Shown piece after piece: positions 45,791 to 57,565 of a stretch of DNA of 64,000 bases. The stretch comes from Narthecium ossifragum. Taxonomy: Eukaryota > Streptophyta > Magnoliopsida > Dioscoreales > Nartheciaceae. How positions within the stretch are numbered: the first letter of the stretch is position 1; every line of letters starts with the position of its first letter. Both the position numbers and the translations under genes were made by a program. The notes under the pieces were generated by a model. The model was not told where the DNA came from and did not search any database. It was given only the letters and a program-made list of their open reading frames with translations. The stretch spans positions 1,195,501-1,259,500 of the forward strand of contig OY986972.1 of assembly GCA_963920575.1 (NCBI GenBank), written 5' to 3'.

Positions 45791-47378
45791 CCCAAAATCG
45801 TTAATTACAAAAATGCACTCCCATAACTCAAACTAGGGTCCAATTAAGCTTCACAAAAAAAAATCATCAAATTAATACTAGAAAACCATAAAATGCCTTC
45901 ATATATATATGGATAGAAAACCATAAAAAGTCTTTCCCTCGTATCTTTTCCCATCTCTACTCCACCGTCTCTTCCGCCATCAATGGCATGCATTAATGGC
46001 ATGCATTAATGGCAGATCATTGTCCTCTCTTTTCCTCATCTCTACTCCACCATCTCTTCCGCACCGCATTAAAGGCATGCATTAATGGCAGGTCATTCTC
46101 CTCTCTCCTCCACCATCTCTTCCGTGAACCGATCGCCACCCATGCCGTGAACTGGTCGAGCTTGCTGTTGGGCGGTACCAGTGATGCTCTCCGCCGTGAG
46201 CGGTGGTGGTGAGCGGGGGAGGAGCTGCCCCTGAGATTGAAGAAGGTGATGCACCTTGAAGTAGTGGTGAAGGTAGACCGTAGGCATCAGCTCAGGATCC
46301 AAAGTGGGAGCAAACAGCTGGGAAGTGGAGAGAAATGGTCGAAGGATATTTTAGACATTAAAATTTAATGTTATTAAAAAAAAATTAAATGATTTATAAT
46401 TTAGTAAAGAGACTACAGTGCAGAGATCTCTCAAATGGACTAAACATCAATTACACTTAAAATTTTGTCATTTAAGGTGAGCTGTCCGTGAAGAGGTCAG
46501 GGCAAAGACCTTGTTATTCGAAAGGGAAATGATTTGTGCACGTGGATGTGCACGGACAAATCATTACCGTTGGATCGGATCGGGCACCTAATCGCTATTT
46601 ATTATACCTATAAGCTATACCTGCAGACATAATACAGTTAAACTCCTCCTCATCACTATTGGCTGCTTTATTATAAAGTATTCGGAGGAGAACTGTTAAT
46701 TGGGTGGGGTATTATAACTAAAATACACTTGCATAACAAAGTAAACATAAGCGTAAACTACACCTGCAGATATGATAGACTATAAACTAGTCCTCCTCTT
46801 TATTGGCTCTTTTATTCTATTAATATTGCATCCTAAATCATTCATTGGATGTTCTATGATAAGTAAACTACACCCTCATACAATGGAGAACTAAAATTGG
46901 AGAAAGCTCAGGAGCAAGGAGAATAAAACTGTATATTTGACTATATTGAGTGTCAGCTTCACCAACCAAAATATTTATTCTTAGTTAGTTAATATGTCAC
47001 CGACTCATTCTTCTCGATCTATCTACTTAGTTAGTTAATATTTTTTTGTTTATTTATAACCATAGCTAGTGCAACGTATTAATTAACTGCATAAAAGAAC
47101 TCACAATAGTACCTGTCTCTATGCTGGCATGCTACATGCATGCATGTTATGCTTTCAAACTTAAAATTGCAAACATGGCAATATAATAGCCAGTTTGCAT
47201 CTCATACAGACATACACATATGAAATGCTTAAAAGGCTGAACAGAAACGATGGCTTCTCTTCTCGGCTAAATTCTTAATCCTAGATAACTTATTAACTTC
47301 TGTAACCAATATATAGCTAGCTGGTATATACCAGCTAGCTATATATAGAATACCAGGAAATTAAACTCAGAGCCAGGA
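45791..47378. other. Intergenic sequence downstream of the membrane-protein gene
   Basis: 45960-46110 repeats atggcatgcattaatggca and ctctactccac(c)atctcttccg. 46530-46570 is a near-palindrome (aatgatttgt...acaaatcatt). 46985-47105 resembles 52010-52115. No gene recognised. Confidence 0.45.
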
Positions 47379-48347
47379 TCATGGATATGCAACTGGATCA
47401 CCATGCGAATCCCCAGGAAGCAGGCCAACATATGCAGACGTAGCCTCATCCGTGCCGATGTCTTCTTCTTTTCCATGGCTCTTCCTACATTCATAATAGA
47501 ACACTATGATGACTGCCAAAATTAACATATTGTACACCACGCTGACTGTATCAATAAGAACCGCCGCCACCAATCGAGACACCGGAGAGCCTTGCGCATG
47601 ACCAGAGACAACACCAAGAAGCACGGCAAGCGCCGTCGTGATAAGAGCGATCCTCAGCCCTTGCCACCTCTTCCCCCTGATGAGCTCCGCCCCCTTGGCG
47701 ATGGCCGCAATTCCATAGCAAGCTGGGTCCATGACCGAAACCACCGTGCCCAGCAACAAGATGACGTACAAGTAGAGACTGATGATTGCTTCCAGGAGGT
47801 ATAGAAGCACGACAAGAAGGATAAGAGCCGGGGAATCGCTGAAGATGAACACAAAAAATACTAAAGAGAATAGTATGAAGAACAAGGAAATCTTGGTGAA
47901 GATGGTCACGTAGAACAAAGTGATCATTGGCCCCTTCCACGAGGTTTTGATACTAGAGAGCACGTCGGCAAGGGAGAGCCGCTTCCCGGAGTACGTCATG
48001 GCGATGAAGTAGATGGTGGCGGCGGTTATGAGCGAAGAGACGACGAAGGACACTCCGAGAAGGGTTGTCTCAATGGCGCTGAGCTCTCGGAGGACGGTTC
48101 TTACACCGGAGAGGAGGCCGTAGAACTCGGGGCTGAATGGCTGGACTGAGATCAGGGCGAAGGCCTTGGTGGAGAGGGTGGTTAAAAGAGGGAGAGCGGT
48201 GTAGTAGCTGGTGAGGTAGATGACGGAGCTAAAGAGGAAGGAGATGAGGAGGAGGGGGAGAAGGACACCTGGGTTCTGTCTGAGTATCTTCAGGGCTTCC
48301 TTGAGGATTTGCCAGAAGCTGAGAGGCTTGACAGCTGAGTTAGCCAT
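47379..48347 (-). CDS. Polytopic membrane protein, plant-specific uncharacterised family
   Basis: Single-exon gene of 322 residues, ATG at 48347-48345. About six hydrophobic helices: near residues 28-50, 95-118, 135-165, 168-200, 235-250 and 260-285. Short basic motifs follow (AELIRGKRWQG between helices 4 and 5; YYECRKSHGKEED before the soluble tail). This layout, starting with FWQILKEALKILRQNP, matches a plant family of unknown function annotated only as transmembrane proteins. No signal peptide is needed. A TATA-like tatatatataagg lies at about 48579-48591, some 235 bp upstream. No damage visible. Function unknown. Confidence 0.85.
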   Translation of the reverse strand: MANSAVKPLSFWQILKEALKILRQNPGVLLPLLLISFLFSSVIYLTSYYTALPLLTTLSTKAFALISVQPFSPEFYGLLSGVRTVLRELSAIETTLLGVSFVVSSLITAATIYFIAMTYSGKRLSLADVLSSIKTSWKGPMITLFYVTIFTKISLFFILFSLVFFVFIFSDSPALILLVVLLYLLEAIISLYLYVILLLGTVVSVMDPACYGIAAIAKGAELIRGKRWQGLRIALITTALAVLLGVVSGHAQGSPVSRLVAAVLIDTVSVVYNMLILAVIIVFYYECRKSHGKEEDIGTDEATSAYVGLLPGDSHGDPVAYP

Positions 48348-48735
48348 GGCCGGGGTGAATTGAAACTCTCTCTTGATCTCTTCTCTCTCCTCCCTTCTCT
48401 TCTTGGTGTCTATGCTTATCTCTCTCTCCTAGCTTGTATGTATGATGTGAAGAAGAAAGGGGGGATAAATACTTTGGTTGTTTCTGGGAAGGATATGGCT
48501 GTGGACTTGGAAGTCCTCTCATCCTCTCTCCAGATCTCAAGAGAGCGTGTGGAAAGTTCAAAGAAGAAAAGTATTGCTTATATATATAAGGGGTTTTTGC
48601 ATGGAGCACCGTTATATGAATTTATTTTGTTAAAAAAACATCATCCATTACATTTAACTCCTTAACATCATCTTAGAGTTTAAAAGACTCTTATACCCAT
48701 CACTCTATTATTATTACCAGATCTCCTTTAAAACA
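48348..48735 (-). promoter_or_regulatory. Upstream region of the membrane-protein gene
   Basis: Plus-strand CT-rich leader (48360-48430) just before the ATG, then a TATA-like element near 48579-48591 read on the minus strand. Beyond it lies the C-rich repeat at 48740. Assignment rests on position only. Confidence 0.4.
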
Positions 48736-48739
48736 CCTC

Positions 48740-49020
48740 CCCCTCAGGATCCAGACGGCTCCCACCTTCAGATCCGTCGCCGGCCGCTCCCAAATTCAGA
48801 TCCGTCGCCGCCCGCCGCCGCTTCAGATCCAGATCTGTCGCTGGCTGCTCCCAAATCCATATCCGCCGGCGCCCCCACCCCCAGATCTGTCGCTGGAAGC
48901 TCCCACCTCCAGATCCGACCAGCCGCTCAAACCTCCAGATCCGTCACCGCCCGTTCCCAGATCAAGATCCGTCACCTCCATATCCGTGCAGCTCCCAGAT
49001 CCAGAACCACCACCGCCCCC
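48740..49020. repeat. Degenerate minisatellite CTCCCACCTCCAGATCCGTCGC
   Basis: About ten variable copies (21-35 bp) of a unit containing cagatccgtc and gctccca. No protein meaning; the long minus-strand Gly/Ser-rich frame here reflects the repeat. Confidence 0.7.
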
Positions 49021-49171
49021 ACCCCATATCCGTCGTGCTTCCTCTACCACGTCATCACCATCTTCTTCCCACTCGTGCTCGACCCTAAGCTTCCGCCGAC
49101 CACCGTCGTCCTCTCCTCTCCAGCTATCCCCCGCTGCCATCCAACGCCACCAATATATATATATTTGTAGG

Positions 49172-50511
49172 TAGGGGTGGCAATCCGGGTCATGACCCGT
49201 GAACCCGACCCGACCCGACCCGAGATAAACGGGTTTGGGTTTGGTATAAACGGGTTCGGGTCATAAACGGGTCGACCCGTTTATGACCCGTTTATAAACG
49301 GGTCGGGTCGGGTTGACCCGCGGGTTAGGCGGGTCAACCCGTTTACCCGTTTAATAATAATAAAAAAAACAAAAAAAAAACCCCTATAATCAACCACCCG
49401 GTCACCCACTCCCACTCACCCCCTGTTCCTCTCTCCTCTCCTTCTCCTCTGTTCTCGTCTCCCATGTCCCAAGACTCCCAACCCTCTCGCCGGCCGGCCC
49501 CGTCTTCCTCTCCTCGGATCCAGCACCCCGCCGCCCCATCTTCCTCGACGCCGCTCAACCTCCCCAGCCTCCGTCCACACCGGCCGCCCCCGTCTTCCTC
49601 TCCTCGGATCCAGCACCCCGCCGCCCCCTCTTCCTCGACGCCGCTCAACCTCCCCGGCCTCCGTCCACGTCGGGAGCCAAGCCGAGCACCGTCCACTTCC
49701 GATCATCGTCGACCGCCACACAGAGCTCGGCGCACACCCGAGCTCCCTGCATCTCCCTCGGAGTCCTCCGCCCTCAGACCGCCCTCTCGCCTCCTCCTCC
49801 GTTCTCCTCTCTCAACCCTCTCGCCAGCCGCCCCTCTCTCCTCCTCCTCCTCCCACGTCTCTTGCCTCCAGCGCCTCCTCGGGGATGACGATCGCCAACA
49901 AGGGGGACGACGGTCGCCAACAAGGGGGACGACGTTTGCGACTGCGAATCTTGCCGGGAAGTGGTCGGGAATAGGCTGGAAGAAGCTCGGGTACCCGGAT
50001 CTGGAGTCAGATGGGGCCCGGGAGGTCGGAGGTGGCGGTGTTGAGTGGTGATGGCGTCGGATCCGAGAAAGAGAAGGAGCTCGGGCGAGTTTCCAACGAG
50101 GAGAGCAGTCGGCGCGAGGAGACTGCGGTGGTAGGCCTCACGTGAGGAGGTCCGTCGGAGCTGGGGCTTCGCCGGAGTGGTGGTCGTCGGGTTTAGAGAG
50201 AGAAGGAGGACGCCTGAAGGTGGAGGATGAGATGAGGACGATGGAGATGAGAAGAGTGGGGGGAGCCGAGAGTGGGAGAATAGGAGATAGAGATAGTGAC
50301 GGACCCGGACCCAAACCCGACCCGACCCGACCCGTTTAATAAACGGGTTAGGCGGGTCGGGTCGGGTTGACCCGTTTATAAACGGGTCGGGTTTGGGTTG
50401 AGAAACCTGACCCGTTTAATAAACGGGTCGGGTTCGGGTTTGGCTTTTATTAAACGGGTCAGTACACGACGCGACCCGAACCCGACCCGCGAACCCGAAT
50501 TGCCACCCCTA
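49172..50511. mobile_element. hAT-type element with ACCCGACCCG arms (1340 bp)
   Basis: Ends TAGGGGTGGCAAT and inverted TAGGGGTGGCAAT. The 8 bp duplication TTTGTAGG (49164-49171 and 50512-50519) is perfect. The arms of about 190 bp are built from CGGGTCGGGT and AAACGGGT words in opposite orientation at the two ends. The centre (about 49400-50290) is C-rich, gene-like sequence without a transposase, with an internal tandem duplication of about 81 bp (49510-49590 and 49591-49670). The centre may be captured host DNA. Confidence 0.93.
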
Positions 50512-50910
50512 TTTGTAGGGCTATCAAGCTATATATAATAAAACAAAATTACCTAACTTAATTATGAGGATAAAATTATATATTTGATGATATAGAATGT
50601 TGACTTACCAATTAACATGAGTTATAGACGTATCGTACGTGAATACTGATTTTTTTATGAATAAGAATGGGATTAAATTAATACAGGAAGTTACCAAACA
50701 TACCCTTAAACTGATAGGTGAAAATGATTTTATACATTTTATATTCATGGTCTCACAGAAATTATATTAATAGGTTGGGCAAATGTAAAGCTTGTGTTGG
50801 TTTCCATTTATTTTTAAGAAAATTAGGGCATAGTTAAGGGAAGTGCAATTTGGTAATTGAACATAAAGGATTAGGGTCAATAGTGAACTAATGTCAAGGA
50901 TATATGTTGC

Positions 50911-51383
50911 TAGGGGTGAGCAGAACTGAACCGAAACCGAAAAACCTAACCGAACCGAACCAAATTAGTTCGGTCCAATCGGTTCGGTTTTTCGGTTCAA
51001 ACGGTTCGGTTCGGTTTTTAAGCATATAAATATTTCGGTGTTCGGTTCGGTTCGGTTCTGGATTTAAAATTTCGATTTAAAACCGAAAAACCGAAATTAA
51101 TTTTTGTATAATTAAAATTTTCACAAATTTTCATTTTTGTATGCGGTATGATGTATTTTTTGTATAAAAAGTTTGGTTTTGGACCGAAAATTATGGTTCG
51201 GTTCGGTTTCTTAAGAACTTCAGTTCGGTTTGGTTTTCTTAACTATGGACCGAACAAGTTCGGTTCGGTTCGGTTCTTTAAGAAAGTTCGGTTCGGTTCA
51301 ATTTTTTTTATTTTGGATCGAATAAAGTTCTATTTTTCGATTCTGGACCGAAAATCGAACCAAAAATCGAATGCTCACCCCTA
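50911..51383. mobile_element. hAT-type MITE with GGTTCGGTTC arms (473 bp)
   Basis: Ends TAGGGGTGAGCA and inverted TAGGGGTGAGCAT. The 8 bp duplication TATGTTGC (50903-50910 and 51384-51391) is perfect. The arms are GGTTCGGTTC / GAACCGAACC repeats. No transposase. Confidence 0.93.
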
Positions 51384-51391
51384 TATGTTGC

Positions 51392-52749
51392 TAGGTGGGA
51401 ACCACCACCCCCAATACCCCATCTCTCTCTCCTAATCATCCGCTAATCACCACTCTTCACTGTTTCCTTTCAGATAGCTTAATCTCGATTTTTTGATATA
51501 TCATGATATAATTTAGATCAGACATCGTCAGCCACACCTCATCTTATATAGTAGATTTTATTGACAGCTATTCTAAGGCAGTTAAGAAACATTTATTAAG
51601 AAGCGGCGACTTTGACAAATTCTAAAGAATGAGACAGGAAGGTTGCTTGGTGCACAAGGATCAACCAATGTAAAAAATTTAAAAGACATAAATGCCTCTA
51701 TTATAATATCTTGAATCCAAATTCGACCAATGTAAACAAATCGACCACACAGGATAATTGAGTCATTACAATTTGAGTGAGTTAAAATAAACATGATCAA
51801 TAGGTTTTATTAAGGAAATTTAATAATAAGGGCTTTTTTTTACAAAGAGAGCAAATAAAAAGGATATAAAACGCAAATACCTATATGACAGAGATGTTTT
51901 CGCGAACATATAGTGGCTATAAATTAAGGGGGTATTTACAAAGAAAAATAATCCCTTCGAATTTAGAAGATAGTATCTAGGAATTAAGCTGATGTTGGCT
52001 GCATTTTCCGTGTTAATATGTCACCTTACTCATTCTTTTAAATCTATCTACTCAACTTATTTTCTTTATAACTATAACCAGTGCACCATATTAACTGCAT
52101 ATAAAAGAGAATTAGCTATATATATATATATATATATATGGTATTATTATTATGCAACATAGTGAATCCTTTTTAAGCTTGTTCATCCAACGGTTATTTA
52201 TATGGGTTTTCTATTTCACTAAAAAATTTCAAATTCAAAACTGCCAACTTATTATGACAATAGACTAGCTAGTTTCTGAAAGTTGCATCACTGACCGTAC
52301 GTCTCATACAGGTATGAAGTGCAACTAGGCAAGTATATGGTTTCTTCCCATATAGGTATGAACTTTGTGGTTATAATTAGGAATATTTACAAACGTTGAG
52401 AATATTTACAAACGTGAATAACCTCTTGTGTGAGGCATTAGGGCACACGTTGAGAATTTTGTGGTTATAATTAGGAATATTTGCTTGTCCTAGTGGTAAA
52501 ATATATTACAAATATATACAATTATCCTAGCTTTCCTATTAGTTTAAATTTGTGTTGAGCTATTTTAGATTGAAAGATAAATACATTAACTCATTCCTTT
52601 CTATAGATCAAAGCCTTAATTTTTTTAAATCAAGAAAAAACATTTATCAAGTTGAGAACCCTAGATCTCTAGGCCAATATCTAGCTAGGAACATATATAC
52701 TTGAAATCATTGCATTATTCTCAGAGGTTAGTTGATTAGTCAAGACATT
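51392..52749. other. Intergenic sequence
   Basis: No gene recognised. 51590-51680 resembles 61010-61180 (actttgac(a/g)aattctaaag, ggaaggttgcttggt). 52010-52115 resembles 46985-47105. A TA microsatellite lies at about 52117-52139. aacgttgagaatattt words repeat near 52393-52460. Confidence 0.45.
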
Positions 52750-52764
52750 ATAATTGTTGTATGG

Positions 52765-53478
52765 ATGGCATGGAGGCCGGTAGAGGAGGGGAGGAATCTT
52801 ACAGCTGGACAACGCGTCGAGGCCGTTACGTCGGCGCAGAGGAGGGGAAGAGAGGCGATGAGGCGAGGTGGTGAGGTCTTGGGATCTGTGGCTGCGTTTA
52901 ATGGCCAGAAGGAAGATATTCTCTTGGAAGAACCTGGAAGGAGATACGTGGCGCCATGGGAGAAGGATGGTATACAGGGGAACTGTGGTCATGGGCCAGG
53001 GGAAATAGGGAGCACAGTGGTGTTCCGGGCTTTGGGGCCTAATGGGCCTGGGGGGAAAGGAGGTAAAGCTGCTAACAAAGGAAAAAAGGATCTTGGGTCG
53101 GGTTCGCTTGCAGCGAAAGGGATACGGGCTAGGGGCCATGGTTTGGGAGAAAATAGGTTCTCCTCTTTATCCATTCCTGATTTCACCAAGGAGACGTTCC
53201 CGCCAAGTTCCTCTGTGACTATGAATACTGGGGGCTACTCGGAAGAGGCACTGGATGCTGGCCATAAGGAAGGTTTTCAGCGTCTGAAGGAGGCCATTGG
53301 ATCGGAGGAACCGTCCCCTTACTCGCTGGATTGTGAGAGATCGGGGACACCTATACATGTTTCTCAGGAGTTGGCTGTGGACGGTGCACCATGGTTGGTG
53401 AAAGTGAGGCAGCGCAAACAGAGACTCGTGATATCGCCAGAGGAGCAACTGGCGCTGGAGAACTCGGTGATCAAATGA
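52765..53478 (+). CDS. LINE ORF1 C-terminal part
   Basis: Open frame from the 5' truncation point to TGA at 53476-53478. Rich in Gly, Arg and Lys, with no CCHC knuckle visible in the retained part. It probably encodes the RNA-binding ORF1 protein tail. The stop overlaps the ORF2 ATG (ATGA at 53475-53478). Confidence 0.65.
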   Translation: MAWRPVEEGRNLTAGQRVEAVTSAQRRGREAMRRGGEVLGSVAAFNGQKEDILLEEPGRRYVAPWEKDGIQGNCGHGPGEIGSTVVFRALGPNGPGGKGGKAANKGKKDLGSGSLAAKGIRARGHGLGENRFSSLSIPDFTKETFPPSSSVTMNTGGYSEEALDAGHKEGFQRLKEAIGSEEPSPYSLDCERSGTPIHVSQELAVDGAPWLVKVRQRKQRLVISPEEQLALENSVIK

Positions 53479-56400
53479 AGTTTATCTTTTGGAATTGCCG
53501 GAGTGCAGGTCCGAGACGGGTGGTAAGGATCTGTCATCGGCTCTTCTCTAACCACGCGGTGGATTTCATTTTGCTTTTGGATGTGTTGGTTGATGAGCAG
53601 AGGCTTGATTGGATTCGAGTTAAGATTGGGAGTGGCTGGGATGTTTATCTGCGGCCATGTAAGGGGCGACATGGGGGAATATTGGCTTTATGGAGGTAGA
53701 ATGTTGGCCATGTTTCTTTCACACATTGGTCTGAGCAGGCTATTCATGGGGTGGTCTCATGCTCTCAGTTTGGACATGTTGCTGTGTCAGCTGTTTATGG
53801 AGCTACAAGTGTTTCGGCGCGGCGTGAGCTTTGGGAGGTCCTTTCAAAGGTTGAAAGAACAGGATTGCCACACATGCTTGCTGGAGACTTCAATGCTATT
53901 ATTTCTGCTGAGGAAAAGCGGGGGGGGCACGGTTTTTTCTTTCGGGCAGTCTGAATGTGACTTTTTGCGGTTCATCTGTTTGAATGGGGTTACAAGAAGT
54001 GGAGTTTACTGGATCCCAATATACCTGGTCTAACAGACAGGGTGGTGGTGCCAAGGTGATTAAGAGGTTGGATAGGGTGTTGTGTAATCGAAGCTGGAAG
54101 GAGTTGTTCCCTGGGACAGCCGTCAAGCACCTTCCGAGGGTGGGTTCAGACCATTCGCCACTGTTAGTTTCTGTGATCAATGAGGTGAAGAGAAGTGGGC
54201 CGGGCACTTTCCGGTTGGAGCATAGCTGGATGAAAAAGATGGAATTTAAGGAAGCGCTAGCCAGAGCATGGAGCTTTCCCTGTAGGGGTTCTAACCAGTA
54301 TCAATTTGCCACTAGAATCAAGGCTATCAAGAGGGTGGTCAAAGGCTGGGATAAAAGGAGTCGAGCTACTGATGTTTTTGGTACATGGAGGAAGATTGAG
54401 AATTATTTGGATGATCTCTATAGGCAAGAGGAGAGAGGGGATCTTTCAACTGAGGATGATGAGGTGTTGCGATCTCTTGAGGACCAATGGGAGCAGTTGA
54501 TGTGCATTCAGGAGGCCCGGGTCTCTCAAAGGGTTCGACAAGAATGGCTTCAAGCTGGGGACATGAATTCAGGATTCTTTCATCAACTGTTGGCTTCCAG
54601 AGGTCACAAGTCTAAGATTAGGGAGATTATTGACGCTGATGGTAACTCAATTACCAGTCAACAAGGAATTGGGTTAGCTATTCAAAGTCATTATGAGCAG
54701 GTATGGAATGATGATGGAGCGTTCCCGGCCATGATCCTTCCTGAAGTACCCAAGATTGGTGAAGAGTGGAAGCAGATGTTGGTTGCAGATGTTTCAGCAG
54801 AGGAGATCAAGGACGTGGTTTTTAATCTTGGTAGAAATAAATGCCCGGGACCTGATGGAATTCCTGCAGAATTCTTTATCCTCCATTGGCAAGTGGTTGG
54901 GCCAGACCTTGTGCAGTTAGTTCAGCAATTTTTCAAGTTCTCACAAATGCCTCCAGCATGGAATGAGACATTTGTGTCCTTAATCCCTAAATGCAAGTTT
55001 CCTAAGAAGATTAAAGACTTTAGGCCAATTAGTCTTTATAATGTTGGGTACAAGGTGATTACCTCTATTTTGGCCACAAGATTGAAAGGGGTTTTGGGGG
55101 GTTTGATTGGCTTAGAGCAGTCAGCTTTTATTGAAGGAAGAAGTATCTTGGACAGTATTGGAGTTGGCCAGGAAGTAATGCACTCCATGGCAGTGGCACC
55201 AAAGACTAAGGGGCTGATGGTACTTAAGGTGGACTTAATGTCAGCTTATGATAAAGTCCGATGGTCGTTCCTGGAGGAAGTTATGGTGAAAATGGAGTTC
55301 CCTGCCCGGTGGATCAATTGGGTGATGTCTTGTGTCAGGGGATCCAGGTTTTCTTTTATTGTGAATGGGGAGATCCATGGAAGAGTTAGGCCTAGATGTG
55401 GGATTCGTCAAGGTGATCCGATGTCTCCATATCTTTTTGTACTCGTGCAAGAGGTACTGTCACGTATTTTGGATTCCCCTGGCTCTAAAATGGATGGAAT
55501 TCAGTTTAGGAAGTCAGATTTTTCGGTGTCCCATCTTCTCTATGCAGATGATTGTTTGATTGTTTCAAGTGCTAACTGTATGGAAGCAAGGAAATTGAGG
55601 CTGAAGTTGACTCAATTCAGAGTATTAAGTGGGCTTGAGATGAATCCTAATAAGTCCAGTATTAGATTCTCCCCAGTGACTGACAAACAGAGGAGGCTGG
55701 CGATTTGCAGAATTTTGAAGGTAGGGGTTGCTAAGGGAAGTTGGCAGTACTTGGGTGCTCCATTGAGTGAGAAGAGATTGAAAGCTAAGGACTTTGCCCC
55801 GATCATTGAACGAATGGCTGGTAAGGTCTTATCATGGCAAGGTAGGAAGATCTCTGAGGCTGGGAGGGTGGTCTTACTCAAGTCCGTGCTTCAAAGTATA
55901 CCTGTTTATGCGATGATGACATCGAAGGTGCCCTATAAGGTAATTCAGCATATGGAGCAGATATGTAGAGATTTTTTATGGCAGAATAGAAGATCAGGCT
56001 TTGGGTAGGTGGCCTGGAGTGAGGTGTGTAAGCCTAAGGAGGTTGGTGGCTTGGGTGTGAAGGACTTCTCCATATGGCAGAGAGCTTTGAAGTTGAAACG
56101 TGCTGAAGTATTGCTTTCTAGCAAAGAGACGGTGTGGACGAGGTTTGCTGCTGCCAAATACAAGTGGGAAGGCTTGCTTCCAAGTGTTCGTGGCCGGGTG
56201 TCAGCTCACTGGAAGATGTTTTGTAGTGCAGTTGATGACCTAAGATTAGGATTATTTTGGGCCCCTGGGAAGGATAGTAATGTCAGAGTCCTGGAAGACT
56301 ATTGGGTACTAGATGAAGCGATTGCCATGAAGCCTACGATGGTGGCAGAGGACCGAGCAGAGCAGTTGAAGGTTAAGGATTTAATGATTGAACATGGTTG

Positions 56401-57512
56401 GAACAGGGAGCTTTTGCAGACTCTGTTCAGTCAGGAGATTGTGAATGAGATTGAAGCTTTGCCTATTGGAGGAGCTGATCAAGCTAGGTGGGTTTATAGT
56501 CGCGATGGCCGAGTTTCAGCTTCCTCGGCTTATATCCTGCTATCCAAAAGGATCAAGCATAGTTGGGTTCAGGAGGAGGAGATAAATTGGAGCAGTTTGT
56601 GGCGTTTACCTGTTGGACCAAGGATCAAACAGTTCCTTTGGAAAGCCTTGAAAGGAAGATTGCCGGTGCGAGAGTTCCTGTGGAGGTACTGTTTTGCTCA
56701 TGACAGGATGTGTCCCAAGTGTGAATCCCAACCTGAGACTCTAGAGCATGCATGTTTTGAGTGTTGTTACGTTCGCTCTGTTATAGATTCGTTGCTATTG
56801 GAGCTTGGAGTAGGGGAGTGTGAATGGAACAGAGGACATTTGATAAACATGATGGCAAGGTCATCTTCTAAGCCCGGGGTGTTGAAGCTGAAAGCTTATC
56901 TTTGTTATGGCCTTTGGCTATCATGGAAGGATCGTAATAGCAGAGTGTTTGATGGAGTTGGGGAGTTGCCGGAGGTGATTGCTCGGAGGGCAAAGCGGTT
57001 AGCAGAAGAGTTCCTACGCAGCAAAGAAAATAGAGCAACTCGTAGCCGGGTAACTGGGCAGGATGGTTGGGTGTATCAAGTCAATGCCTCGAGAGAGATT
57101 GGTAATGATGTTGCGGCTGTGACTGTTGTGGAGCTAAATATGCATGGAGAATGCTTGTGGGTTAAAGGAGAAACGATCTCGGCGGATAGTGTCTTTGAGG
57201 CTGAAGTAGTTGCTGTTTTAAAAGCATTGGAATGGGCTAAAACTAGACAACGGGTGAGGATTGTTATAGAATCAGATGCCAAAGAGGTGGTTGATGTGAT
57301 TAACGGGAGGAAGATGTGGCCTCCTAGCTCAGAGAAGATGATTAAGAAAGTGTGGCAACTTATGTTAGGGCTGGAGTCAGTTTTGGTCTTGTTTCATACC
57401 TAGGACTGCTAATGTAGTTGCAGATAGTATCGCCAAGAGGTGCAGATTGGGATGCACCAGTTTTGAGTGGCATCATGAGGAAGGGGCTGAGACCCTAGCT
57501 CAGTTGATGTAA
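53475..57512 (+). pseudogene. LINE ORF2: endonuclease-RT-RNase H with stops and frameshifts
   Basis: Starts MKFIFWNCRSAGPRRV. The nuclease has AGDFNAI and SDHSPLL. The RT has KCPGPDGIP, KVDLMSAYDKV, RQGDPMSPYLF and YADD at 55541-55552. Then zf-RVT (CPKCESQPETLEHACFECC) and RNase H (EAEVVAVLKALEWA, IESDAKEVV, ADSIAKR). Breaks: TAG at 53697-53699; at least two frameshifts between about 53920 and 53990, one at a run of G; TAG at 56006-56008; a frameshift near 57398-57403. Terminal TAA at 57510-57512. Confidence 0.92.
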
Positions 57513-57565
57513 ATAACACTTAGCCTATGGGCTCAATTCATCAAAAAAAAATAATTGTTGTATGG

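Larger units (their letters stand above)
52765..57550 (+). mobile_element. L1-type LINE, nearly full length, 15 bp target duplication
   Basis: 4786 bp from within ORF1 to poly(A). The duplication ataattgttgtatgg is at 52750-52764 and 57551-57565, without mismatch, so the insertion is recent and its 5' end is exact. Hairpin AGCCTATGGGCT at 57522-57533, poly(A) at 57543-57550. Same family plan as the LINE at 1-4334. Confidence 0.95.

Noticed and set aside
43086..46450. A single large transposon bounded by caaatgg words at 43117 and 46432
   Set aside because: The words are in direct, not inverted, orientation, and no matching termini or target duplication could be found.
49464..50051. 195-codon frame inside the hAT element
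   Set aside because: Contains an 81 bp tandem duplication and low-complexity Pro/Ser; no transposase signature.
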